Source: Nonomuraea wenchangensis (GTDB lineage Bacteria > Actinomycetota > Actinomycetes > Streptosporangiales > Streptosporangiaceae). From it: a DNA stretch of 64,000 nt. The position numbers and the translations under genes are program-made. This document shows positions 52,569-60,192 of the stretch, piece after piece. Each line of letters begins with the position of its first letter. The stretch's first letter is position 1. The notes below the pieces were generated by a model. That model ran no database searches. It had not been told where the DNA came from and saw only the letters and a program-made list of their open reading frames with translations. The stretch lies in contig NZ_FOHX01000010.1 in assembly GCF_900111685.1 (NCBI RefSeq), positions 62,001 through 126,000 of the forward strand, read 5' to 3'.

Positions 52569-54167
52569 ATGATCATCGCCAATGATATCGAGCTGCGCGC
52601 CGGCGCGCGCCTGCTCATCGAAAAAGCGTCATTCCGGGTCAACCCGGGCGACAAGATCGGGCTCGTCGGCCGCAACGGCGCCGGCAAGACCACACTGACC
52701 AAGGTGCTGGCCGGCGAGGCGCTGCCGGCCGCGGGCACCGTCACCACCAGCGGCGCGATCGGCTACCTGCCGCAGGACCCGCGCACCGGCGACCTGCAGG
52801 TGCTCGCCCGCGACCGCATCCTGTCCGCCAGGGGCCTCGACGAGGTGCTGCGCGAGCTGCGCGCGGCCGAGCTCGGCATGAGCTCGGCCGACGATCGCAC
52901 CCGTGAGCGCGCGGTGCGCCGCTACGGCCGCCTGGAGGACCAGATGCACGTGCTCGGCGGCTATGCCGCCGAGTCGGAGGCGGCTTCGATCGCCTCCAGT
53001 CTCGGGCTGCCCGACCGGGTCCTCACCCAGCCACTGAAAACGCTTTCTGGCGGTCAGCGCAGGCGCGTGGAATTGGCCCGAATTCTTTTCAGCGGAGCGG
53101 AAACTCTCCTTCTGGACGAGCCGACAAACCACCTAGATGCGGACTCAATCGGCTGGCTTCGCGATTTTTTGCGCAGCCATCAAGGTGGCTTGGTGATCAT
53201 CAGCCACGACGTCGGGCTTCTTGAAGCGACGGTCAACAAGGTCCTGCACCTCGACGCCAACCGGTCTGTGATCGATCACTACAACGTCGGCTGGACGGCC
53301 TACCTCGCCCAGCGCGAGACCGACGAGAAGCGCAGGAAGCGCGAGCGCGCCAACGCCGAGAAGCAGGCGGGCGCGTTGCTGGCGCAGGCCGACAAGATGC
53401 GCGCCAAGGCCACCAAGGCCAAGGCCGCCCAGGACATGATGCGCCGGGCGCACCGGCTGCTCGCCGGCACCGAGGAGGAGCGCCAGAGCGACAAGGTGGC
53501 GCGCCTGCGCTTCCCCGACCCCCAGCCGTGCGGTCGCACCCCGCTCACGGCCCAGGGCCTGTCGAAGTCCTACGGCTCACTCGAGGTCTTCACGGACGTG
53601 GACGTGGCCATCGACCGAGGTCACCGGGTCGTCATCCTCGGTCTCAACGGCGCGGGCAAGACCACCCTGCTGCGCCTGCTCGGCGGTCTGGAGACGCCCG
53701 ACACCGGCGAGCTGCGGCCCGGCCACGGCCTCAAGGTCGGCTACTACGCCCAGGAGCACGAGACCCTCGACGCCGACCGCACGCTGCTGGAGAACATGCG
53801 CTCGGCCGGCGGCGAGTTCACCGACACCGAACTGCGCAAGGTGCTCGGCTCGTTCCTGTTCACCGGCGACGACGTCGACAAGCCGGCCGGCGTCCTGTCC
53901 GGTGGCGAGAAGACCCGGCTCGCCCTGGCCATGCTGGTGCTCTCCAGCGCCAACGTCCTCCTTCTCGACGAGCCCACGAACAACCTCGATCCCGTCTCCC
54001 GCGAGCAGGTTCTCAACGCTCTGAGGTCGTATTCAGGAGCGATCGTCCTAGTGACCCACGACGAGGGTGCCGTTGACGCCCTGTCACCGGATAGGGTGAT
54101 CTTGCTACCGGACGGAACTGAAGACGCATGGAGCGACGAATTTTCCGATCTTGTGGCACTTGCCTGA
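52569..54167 (+). CDS. ABC-F family ATPase (Rv1473-like, probable ribosome-protection protein)
   Basis: 532 aa with two ABC domains and no membrane segments. Domain 1: Walker A GRNGAGKTT, signature LSGGQRRRVELARIL, Walker B LLLDEPTNHLDADS. Domain 2: GLNGAGKTT, LSGGEKTRLALAML, LLLDEPTNNLDP. The linker between them (residues ~235-300) is the charged helical arm that reaches the ribosome in ABC-F proteins. From memory it closely resembles mycobacterial Rv1473, linked to macrolide tolerance and the WhiB7 regulon. The stretch 53030-53240 and the last ~200 bases are less G+C-rich than the rest. Confidence 0.9.
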   Translation: MIIANDIELRAGARLLIEKASFRVNPGDKIGLVGRNGAGKTTLTKVLAGEALPAAGTVTTSGAIGYLPQDPRTGDLQVLARDRILSARGLDEVLRELRAAELGMSSADDRTRERAVRRYGRLEDQMHVLGGYAAESEAASIASSLGLPDRVLTQPLKTLSGGQRRRVELARILFSGAETLLLDEPTNHLDADSIGWLRDFLRSHQGGLVIISHDVGLLEATVNKVLHLDANRSVIDHYNVGWTAYLAQRETDEKRRKRERANAEKQAGALLAQADKMRAKATKAKAAQDMMRRAHRLLAGTEEERQSDKVARLRFPDPQPCGRTPLTAQGLSKSYGSLEVFTDVDVAIDRGHRVVILGLNGAGKTTLLRLLGGLETPDTGELRPGHGLKVGYYAQEHETLDADRTLLENMRSAGGEFTDTELRKVLGSFLFTGDDVDKPAGVLSGGEKTRLALAMLVLSSANVLLLDEPTNNLDPVSREQVLNALRSYSGAIVLVTHDEGAVDALSPDRVILLPDGTEDAWSDEFSDLVALA

Positions 54168-54280
54168 TCTTAATTTGAGTGGGTACGGATCTTTTCCCGT
54201 GGAGTAGGTAGCCGATCCCGCTGAAATGACTGATCATGGCGGAGTAACGCTGCGGAAGTCCGGCACTACAGGAGGTACTC

Positions 54281-54496
54281 GTGGCCGAGACACTGAAGAA
54301 GGGCACCCGGGTCACCGGGGCCGACCGGGAGAAACTGGCCGGCGACCTCAAGAAACGCTACGCCGCGGGTGAGAGCATCCGCGCCCTGGCCGCTTCGACC
54401 GGTCGGTCCTACGGGTTCATCCACCGCATCCTGAGCGAGTCCGGTGTGACTCTGCGCGGGCGCGGCGGGGCGACTCGAGGCAAGTCCAAGCGCTGA
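54281..54496 (+). CDS. Small helix-turn-helix protein (Rv1473A-like)
   Basis: 71 aa from GTG 54281 with AGGAGG upstream. HTH of the form SIRALAASTGRSYGFIHRILSESGVTLRGRGG with a very basic C-terminus (GATRGKSKR). It corresponds by size, motif and position to the small regulator next to Rv1473 in mycobacteria. DNA binding is likely; its target is unknown, the ABC-F locus being the obvious candidate. Confidence 0.85.
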   Translation: MAETLKKGTRVTGADREKLAGDLKKRYAAGESIRALAASTGRSYGFIHRILSESGVTLRGRGGATRGKSKR

Positions 54497-54545
54497 CGGC
54501 CGCCTCGGAACGTGCGACCGCAGCCGCCCGTCCCTAGTCAGCCAG

Positions 54546-54593
54546 CCGTCGCGCCCGAGCCAGAACGATATTCTGTAGGCTCGGGCGCGACGG
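54546..54593. terminator. 48-base perfect hairpin between the HTH and enoyl-CoA hydratase genes
   Basis: CCGTCGCGCCCGAGCC (54546-54561) is the exact reverse complement of 54578-54593, with an inner AGAA/TTCT stem and CGATA loop. Most likely terminator of the HTH transcript. The AT-rich loop also contains -10-like TATTCT, so an operator or promoter role for the hydratase is possible. Confidence 0.6.
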
Positions 54594-54621
54594 ACAGCAC
54601 TTCGGACCGGAGGAGTGGGCG

Positions 54622-55446
54622 ATGGCGGAAGCTCAGGCGCGACAGCGCGGGGAGCACGCGGAGGACGTCTCTGCCGAGCGTTTGGCGGAGAGCGGGCTTC
54701 GCTTCGAGGTGGACGGTGAGATAGCGACGATCACGCTGGACCGGCCGGACAAGCGCAACGCGCAGACGTTCGCGACCTGGTCGGCGCTGGCGGCCATCGG
54801 CGACAACCTGCCCGAGCAGGTGCGCGTCGTCGTCGTGAAAGGTGAGGGACCGTCCTTCTCGGCAGGCATCGACCTGCGGATGTTCACCCCTGAGGGGGTG
54901 CCGGGTCAGGGCTCGTTCAGCTCGGTGGCCAGGTCCGGTGACACCGATTTCGAGCACAACATCAGAAAGGCTCAAGCCGGGTTCCTCTGGCTGCGCAGGC
55001 CGGAGATCGTTTCCATCGCCGCGGTGCACGGGCACGCCATCGGCGCGGGGTTCCAGCTCGCACTCTCCTGTGACCTGCGGATCGTCGCCGACGACGTCAA
55101 GTTCTGCATGAAGGAGCCGGCGCTCGGGCTCGTGCCCGACCTGACGGGGACCAAGCCCCTGGTCGAGCTGGTCGGCCTGGCCAAGGCGGTCGACATCTGC
55201 CTGACCGCCAGGATGGTGCACGCGGAGGAGGCCATGCGCATCGGCCTCGCCGAGCAGGTGGTCGCGCGGGACGACCTCGACCGGGCCGTGCGCGACAAGG
55301 CGGCGGAGCTGCTGTCCACCAACCGGGACGCGGCCGCCGCGACCAAGCGACTGCTCCAGGGAGCGCGGGCCCGCACCCTGGAGGAGCAGAGCATCGCCGA
55401 AGGGCTGGAGCAGGCCGTGCGCATCAAGACGCTCTTCGGAGGCTGA
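54622..55446 (+). CDS. Enoyl-CoA hydratase/isomerase family protein (EchA12-like)
   Basis: 274 aa crotonase. Oxyanion-hole blocks PSFSAGIDLRMF and HGHAIGAGFQLALSCDLRI, and CoA-binding ITLDRPDKRNAQ. Of the usual Glu pair, KEPALGLVPDLTGTKPL keeps the first acidic position region but has Asp in the second loop, so hydratase versus isomerase activity is unclear. Next to an Rv1473-like gene as in mycobacteria (Rv1472, echA12). GGAGGAG ribosome-binding site. Confidence 0.87.
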   Translation: MAEAQARQRGEHAEDVSAERLAESGLRFEVDGEIATITLDRPDKRNAQTFATWSALAAIGDNLPEQVRVVVVKGEGPSFSAGIDLRMFTPEGVPGQGSFSSVARSGDTDFEHNIRKAQAGFLWLRRPEIVSIAAVHGHAIGAGFQLALSCDLRIVADDVKFCMKEPALGLVPDLTGTKPLVELVGLAKAVDICLTARMVHAEEAMRIGLAEQVVARDDLDRAVRDKAAELLSTNRDAAAATKRLLQGARARTLEEQSIAEGLEQAVRIKTLFGG

Positions 55447-55561
55447 CCTTCTCCGTGAAGTCCACTTCGTCCCCTCGTGGCATGATTTCGCGCTGAGCTG
55501 AGACGGGAATCGGCGGCGCCATCCGGACGCTGTGTCCGGCGGAGGAGAGGGGATCCCCCGG

Positions 55562-57448
55562 ATGTCGATGATGGGAGGGGGCTTCGGCCCTCACGTGTGG
55601 AGCTCGTTGCGCCGCGACGAGTCGGTGGTCAGGCAGCGCCTGCGCCCCGGGATCGCGCGGCGCATCGCCGGTTACGCGCGCCCCTACACCCAGCAGATCG
55701 TGGCGTTCCTGCTGCTGGTGGTGGCGGGCGCGGTGATCGTGGTCGCCAACCCGCTGCTGATGAAGGCGATCATCGACGACGGCATCCTGCCGAAGCGCCC
55801 CGACGTGGTGATCTGGCTGGCCATCGCCATCGGCGCGCTCGCGCTGCTGGACGCCGGGCTGACGCTCGTGCAGCGCTGGTTCTCCGCGCGCATCGGCGAG
55901 GGCCTCATCTACGACCTGCGCACCGAGGTGTTCGACCACGTGCAGCGCATGCCGGTCGCGTTCTTCATGCGCGCCCAGACCGGCGCCCTGGTCAGCAGGC
56001 TCAACACCGACGTGATCGGCGCGCAGCGCGCGCTCACCAGCACCCTGTCGTCGGTCGTGTCCAACGTGGTGAGCCTGGTCCTGGTGCTGGGCGCCATGCT
56101 GGCGCTGTCGTGGCAGGTGACGCTGGTCGCGCTGGTGCTGCTGCCGATCTTCGTGATCCCCGCCAAATACGTCGGCCGCCGCATGTCCGCGCTGACCCGC
56201 GAGCAGATGCAGCTCGACGCCGAGATGAGCTCGGTCACGACCGAGCGCTTCAACGTCGCCGGCGCCATGGTCGCCAAGCTGTACGGCCGCCCCGAGGACG
56301 ACGCCGAGGTCTTCGGCGCGAGGGCCGCCAGGGTGCGCGACGTCGGCGTCCGCGTCGGCATGTACGGCACCGTCTTCCGCGTCGCGCTCGGCCTGGTCGC
56401 CGCGCTCGCCACGGCCCTGGTCTACGGCATCGGCGGCGTCCTGTCGGTCACCGGCTACTTCGAGCTGGGCACGCTCGTGGCCCTGGCCGCGCTGCTGATG
56501 CGCCTCTACGGCCCGCTCACCTCGCTGTCCAACGTGCACGTGGACGTCATGACCGCGCTGGTCAGCTTCGACCGCGTCTTCGAGATCCTCGACCTCAAGC
56601 CCATGGTGGCCGAGCGCGACGGCGCCGTGCCGGTGCCGGAGGGGCCGGTGACGATCGAGTTCGACGACGTGCGCTTCCGCTACCCGGCCGCCGAGGAGGT
56701 CTCGCTCGCCAGCCTGGAGTCGGTGGCCAGGCAGGACACAGGACCCTCCCACCCGGTGCTCAAGGGCGTGTCGTTCACGGCCCGCCCCGGGCAGCTCATC
56801 GCCCTGGTCGGCCACTCCGGCGCGGGCAAGACCACGATCACCTCGCTGGTCTCGCGCCTCTACGACATCGACGCGGGCGCCGTCCGGCTCAACGGCCTCG
56901 ACGTGCGCGAGGCCACTCTCGCCTCGCTCCGCGACACCGTGGGCGTGGTCATGCAGGACCCGCATCTCTACCACGACACGATCGGGGCCAACCTCCGCTA
57001 CGCCAGGCCCGAGGCCACCGACGAGGAGATCCGGGCCGCGCTGAAGGCCGCGCAGATCGGCGACCTCGTGGAGTCCCTGCCCGAGGGGCTCGACACCGTG
57101 GTGGGCGACCGCGGCTACCGGCTGTCCGGCGGCGAGAAGCAGCGGCTCGCTCTGGCCAGGCTGCTGCTCAAGGCGCCCCGCGTGGTGGTGCTCGACGAGG
57201 CGACCGCGCACCTCGACTCCGAGTCCGAGGCGGCCGTGCAGGTGGCGCTGAAGACCGCGCTGGAGGGCCGCACCTCGCTGGTGATCGCGCACCGGCTCTC
57301 CACGATCAGGGAGGCCGACGAGATCCTCGTCGTGCACGAGGGCCGGATCGCCGAGCGCGGCCGGCACGAGGAGCTGCTGACGCGCGGCGGCCTGTACGCC
57401 GAGCTCTACCGCACCCAGTTCAGCTCGTCAGGTAGCCCAGCCGGGTGA
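55562..57448 (+). CDS. ABC exporter, fused membrane and ATPase domains
   Basis: 628 aa half-transporter. Six-helix type-1 exporter domain (residues ~30-330), then ATPase domain with Walker A GHSGAGKTT, Q-loop VVMQDPHLYHDT, signature RLSGGEKQRLALARLLL, Walker B VVVLDEATAHLD and H-loop IAHRLSTI. Works as a dimer, MsbA/BmrA-like, exporting lipids or drugs; substrate unknown. Start taken at ATG 55562; an in-frame GTG at 55532 is possible. Its 3' end overlaps the convergent sulfotransferase gene by 29 bases. Confidence 0.92.
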   Translation: MSMMGGGFGPHVWSSLRRDESVVRQRLRPGIARRIAGYARPYTQQIVAFLLLVVAGAVIVVANPLLMKAIIDDGILPKRPDVVIWLAIAIGALALLDAGLTLVQRWFSARIGEGLIYDLRTEVFDHVQRMPVAFFMRAQTGALVSRLNTDVIGAQRALTSTLSSVVSNVVSLVLVLGAMLALSWQVTLVALVLLPIFVIPAKYVGRRMSALTREQMQLDAEMSSVTTERFNVAGAMVAKLYGRPEDDAEVFGARAARVRDVGVRVGMYGTVFRVALGLVAALATALVYGIGGVLSVTGYFELGTLVALAALLMRLYGPLTSLSNVHVDVMTALVSFDRVFEILDLKPMVAERDGAVPVPEGPVTIEFDDVRFRYPAAEEVSLASLESVARQDTGPSHPVLKGVSFTARPGQLIALVGHSGAGKTTITSLVSRLYDIDAGAVRLNGLDVREATLASLRDTVGVVMQDPHLYHDTIGANLRYARPEATDEEIRAALKAAQIGDLVESLPEGLDTVVGDRGYRLSGGEKQRLALARLLLKAPRVVVLDEATAHLDSESEAAVQVALKTALEGRTSLVIAHRLSTIREADEILVVHEGRIAERGRHEELLTRGGLYAELYRTQFSSSGSPAG

Positions 57449-58301
57449 GCTCCTTGCGCGCCACCCGCTCCACCAGCTCCACGTCCTGCGGGCGGAGCCG
57501 GGAGCGCCAGGCGCCGGCCCCGGCCTCGTGGCCGTACAACGCGACCTTCGGCACCCGCGTCTCCAGGTGGTCGGCGAGCGTGGCCGCGGCCTGCGCGGGG
57601 CCGCGCACCAGGTCCTCGTAGCGCAGGGTGAGGAGCTGACCGGCGGGCAGGGAGCGGCGCAGCTCGGCGCTCAGCCGCACCGCGCTGCGCCAGCGCAGGG
57701 CGCACTTGCCCGCGGCCGGCATGCCCTTCCAGTGTTCGAAATGCTCGTCCTTGCTGACGCCGAGGAAGGCGTTGGGGAACTCGGTCCCGTCGCCCAGCAT
57801 CGCCGGGCGGAACCACGCCAGGCAGGCGGGATCGGCGAGCATGTCGGCGGCGACGTCGCGGCCGTCGCGGACGAGCTGCACGAACCGGGCGTCGGGAAAG
57901 GCCTGGAGCAGCACCGGCGCGCTGTAGATGAGGTCGGGGCTGCCGTCGCCGAAGCGCACGATGTCGCCGGTGGCCACGCACGGGCCTGCGCCGGTGACGC
58001 CGCCCGCCTCGCGGCACGGCGCCGCGCACTCACCGCACGAGCCGGGCAGCACCTGCCACGACTCGGCTAGCGCGTCCCGCAGCACGCGCACGGCCCCGGA
58101 GGTGCGGGCGATGGACGGCTTGCGGGCGAAGGCGTAGAGCACGTGCGCCACGCTCGACCGGCCCATCGTCATGTGGAAGCCGGGGGCGCGCTTGAGGGCG
58201 CGGGCCAGCAGTGCGGCGCCGGAGTGCGGAGCGCCCAGCAGGAACACCGGGCGGCGGACCTTGACGCCGTTGACGACGAGGATGTGGGGCGGAAGTCGCA
58301 T
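57420..58301 (-). CDS. Sulfotransferase family protein
   Basis: 293 aa from ATG 58301; longer starts lack conservation and no Shine-Dalgarno is seen, so the mRNA may be leaderless. PAPS-binding features: VFLLGAPHSGAALLARAL (5'-phosphosulfate loop variant) and DARFVQLVRDGRDVAADM (3'-phosphate loop), plus LLTLRYEDLVRGP. An unusual Cys-rich insert SCGECAAPC lies near residue 92. Acceptor unknown. Overlaps the ABC exporter gene tail to tail. Confidence 0.82.
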   Translation of the reverse strand: MRLPPHILVVNGVKVRRPVFLLGAPHSGAALLARALKRAPGFHMTMGRSSVAHVLYAFARKPSIARTSGAVRVLRDALAESWQVLPGSCGECAAPCREAGGVTGAGPCVATGDIVRFGDGSPDLIYSAPVLLQAFPDARFVQLVRDGRDVAADMLADPACLAWFRPAMLGDGTEFPNAFLGVSKDEHFEHWKGMPAAGKCALRWRSAVRLSAELRRSLPAGQLLTLRYEDLVRGPAQAAATLADHLETRVPKVALYGHEAGAGAWRSRLRPQDVELVERVARKELTRLGYLTS

Positions 58302-58377
58302 ACGCGACACAAGTGTGACACCGTTTGCCTGGTGAACGAGCCAACCGCGCCGCAGGCCCATGTCCAGGAGTTGATCG

Positions 58378-59286
58378 ATGCAGCAAGCTGACCTGCGGCC
58401 CGGTGACACGGTCGCGATCGTCGCGCCCTCGGGCCCGCCCCCCGCGACCCTGCTCAGAGAGGGCGTGCGCCGGCTGGAAGGGCTCGGACTGAAGGTCGTC
58501 GTGGGCGCGCACGTGCTCGACCGGCAGGAGCTCGACTACCTCGCGGGCTCGGACGCCGACCGCGCCGCCGACCTGCAGTCCGCCTGGTGCGACCCGGCGG
58601 TCAAGGCGGTGTTCTGCTGCCGCGGCGGCTACGGCGCGGGCCGGCTGCTCGGCCTGCTCGACTGGGACGCCATGCGGGCCGCCGGGCCCAAGGTGCTGCT
58701 CGGCTCCAGCGACATCACGGCGCTGCACAACGCCTTCGCGATCGAGCTGGGCGTGTCCACCCTGCACGGCCCGATGCCGGCCTGCGAGCTGCTGGGCGGC
58801 GAGGCCGGCCCCGAGCCGCGCACCTGGGCGAGCCTCCAGACGGCCCTGTCGGGCGCGCAGGAGAGCGTGCGCGGCGATCGGGTGCTGGTGCCCGGCCGGG
58901 CCGAGGGCGAGCTGTCAGGGGGCAATCTGTCGCTGCTGGCGTCCATGTGCGGCACCCGGTGGCAGCCGTCGTTCGAGGGGCGTCTCGCCTTCCTGGAGGA
59001 CGTGGGGGAGGAGCCGTACAGGATCGACCGGATGCTCACCCAGTTGCTGCAGGCCGGGGCGTTCGACGGGGTGCGCGGGATCGCGCTCGGGTCGTGGGTG
59101 GAGTGCGGTGATCCCTACCCGGTGCTGCGGGACCGGCTGGCGCCGCTCGGCGTGCCCGTTCTGGCCGGGCTTCCGGCCGGCCACGGGTCCCCGCAGAGTA
59201 GCCTCTGGCTGGGCAGACTTGGAGTTATCGATACCGAATCGTGCTCCCTGTCTGGTCCGGACGGCGATGGGCAGCAGGCACCCTAG
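58378..59286 (+). CDS. LD-carboxypeptidase (peptidase S66 family)
   Basis: 302 aa, cytosolic. Serine nucleophile in LGSSDITALHNAF (usual GYSDIT), Glu in LEDVGEEPYRIDRML and catalytic His in PAGHGSPQ near the end. S66 enzymes such as LdcA trim tetrapeptide murein fragments during recycling; MccF-type members cleave microcin-like adenylates and give resistance, an alternative role. GGAG ribosome-binding site before ATG 58378; divergent from the sulfotransferase. Confidence 0.9.
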   Translation: MQQADLRPGDTVAIVAPSGPPPATLLREGVRRLEGLGLKVVVGAHVLDRQELDYLAGSDADRAADLQSAWCDPAVKAVFCCRGGYGAGRLLGLLDWDAMRAAGPKVLLGSSDITALHNAFAIELGVSTLHGPMPACELLGGEAGPEPRTWASLQTALSGAQESVRGDRVLVPGRAEGELSGGNLSLLASMCGTRWQPSFEGRLAFLEDVGEEPYRIDRMLTQLLQAGAFDGVRGIALGSWVECGDPYPVLRDRLAPLGVPVLAGLPAGHGSPQSSLWLGRLGVIDTESCSLSGPDGDGQQAP

Positions 59287-59319
59287 GAAGGACGAATCCG
59301 GAAGAAAGGGACAGCGCGC

Positions 59320-60189
59320 GTGAGCTTTTTCAAGCGAGAGCGAGAGCCCGCGCGCCGGCCCGACGCGGACGCCGACCTCGACTCGCTGCTCGCGCTGGTC
59401 GCCGAGTCCAGGGGCTTCGTCTGCGAATTCGCCGCCGACGGCGGCTCGCTCACGTTGCGGGGCGAGCCCACGCTGACCGTCCGGCTCACCGGGCTGCGCC
59501 GCGAGGCGGGACGGCGGGCCAGGGAGGACTGGCCCGTGCTGGTCAGCGAGCACCTGGCGCACGCCGTCGCCACCGCTGGGGAGCCCGCGGACCTGTGCGA
59601 CCTGGAGCAGGCCGCCCCGCTGCTGCGCACCCGGGTCGAGTCGGTGGACGAGCTGGCCGACCCGGCGAGGATCGTGGGCCGCCACCTCAACGCCGACCTG
59701 GTGGAGCTGCTGACCGCCGCCGGCCGCCCGGTGCGGCCCGAGGAGGCCGGGTGCTGGCCCGTGCCCACGGCGCAGGCGCTCGACCTGGCCGTGGCGAACG
59801 TACGCCGGGAGGAGCGGCTGCCGGTGGAGCCCATCGAGCTGTCCGGCACGCCGGTGCTCCGGCTCACCGGGACGGCGCCGTCGGCCGCCACCCACCTGCG
59901 GTGGCTGGACGACTACCTGACGGTGCCGCCGGACGGCGTGCTGGTGGTGCTGCCGGATCCGTACACGCTGCTCGTGCACCCGGTGGACGGGATCGGCGTG
60001 GTGCGCGCCATCGAGCGGCTGCGCGTGCACGCCGCCCGCACCGGCGGGCTGAGCCCGCAGGTGCACTGGTGGCACGGCGGGCGGCTGACCCTCATCAAGG
60101 CCGACATCGTCATGAGGGGCGGCCAGACCCGCCTGGTGGTGGCCCCGCCGCCGGAGTTCGCGCGGGTCCTCGCCCGCCTGGCGGTCTGA
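59320..60189 (+). CDS. Uncharacterised cytosolic protein (faint DUF1444 resemblance)
   Basis: 289 aa from GTG 59320 with GAAAGGG upstream. I do not recognise it with confidence. No signal peptide or membrane segment. Middle and C-terminal parts (TAQALDLAVANVRREERLPVEPIEL, THLRWLDDYLTVPPDGVLVVLPDPYTLLVHPV) recall the layout of DUF1444/YtpQ proteins. It follows the LD-carboxypeptidase gene after 33 bases and may be cotranscribed; it is convergent with the uvrA-like gene with three bases between stops. Confidence 0.65.
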   Translation: MSFFKREREPARRPDADADLDSLLALVAESRGFVCEFAADGGSLTLRGEPTLTVRLTGLRREAGRRAREDWPVLVSEHLAHAVATAGEPADLCDLEQAAPLLRTRVESVDELADPARIVGRHLNADLVELLTAAGRPVRPEEAGCWPVPTAQALDLAVANVRREERLPVEPIELSGTPVLRLTGTAPSAATHLRWLDDYLTVPPDGVLVVLPDPYTLLVHPVDGIGVVRAIERLRVHAARTGGLSPQVHWWHGGRLTLIKADIVMRGGQTRLVVAPPPEFARVLARLAV

Positions 60190-60192
60190 GGC

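Noticed and set aside
53030..53240. Frameshift or insertion in the ABC-F gene suggested by the change in base composition
   Set aside because: The reading frame and all ABC motifs continue intact; only codon choice changes.
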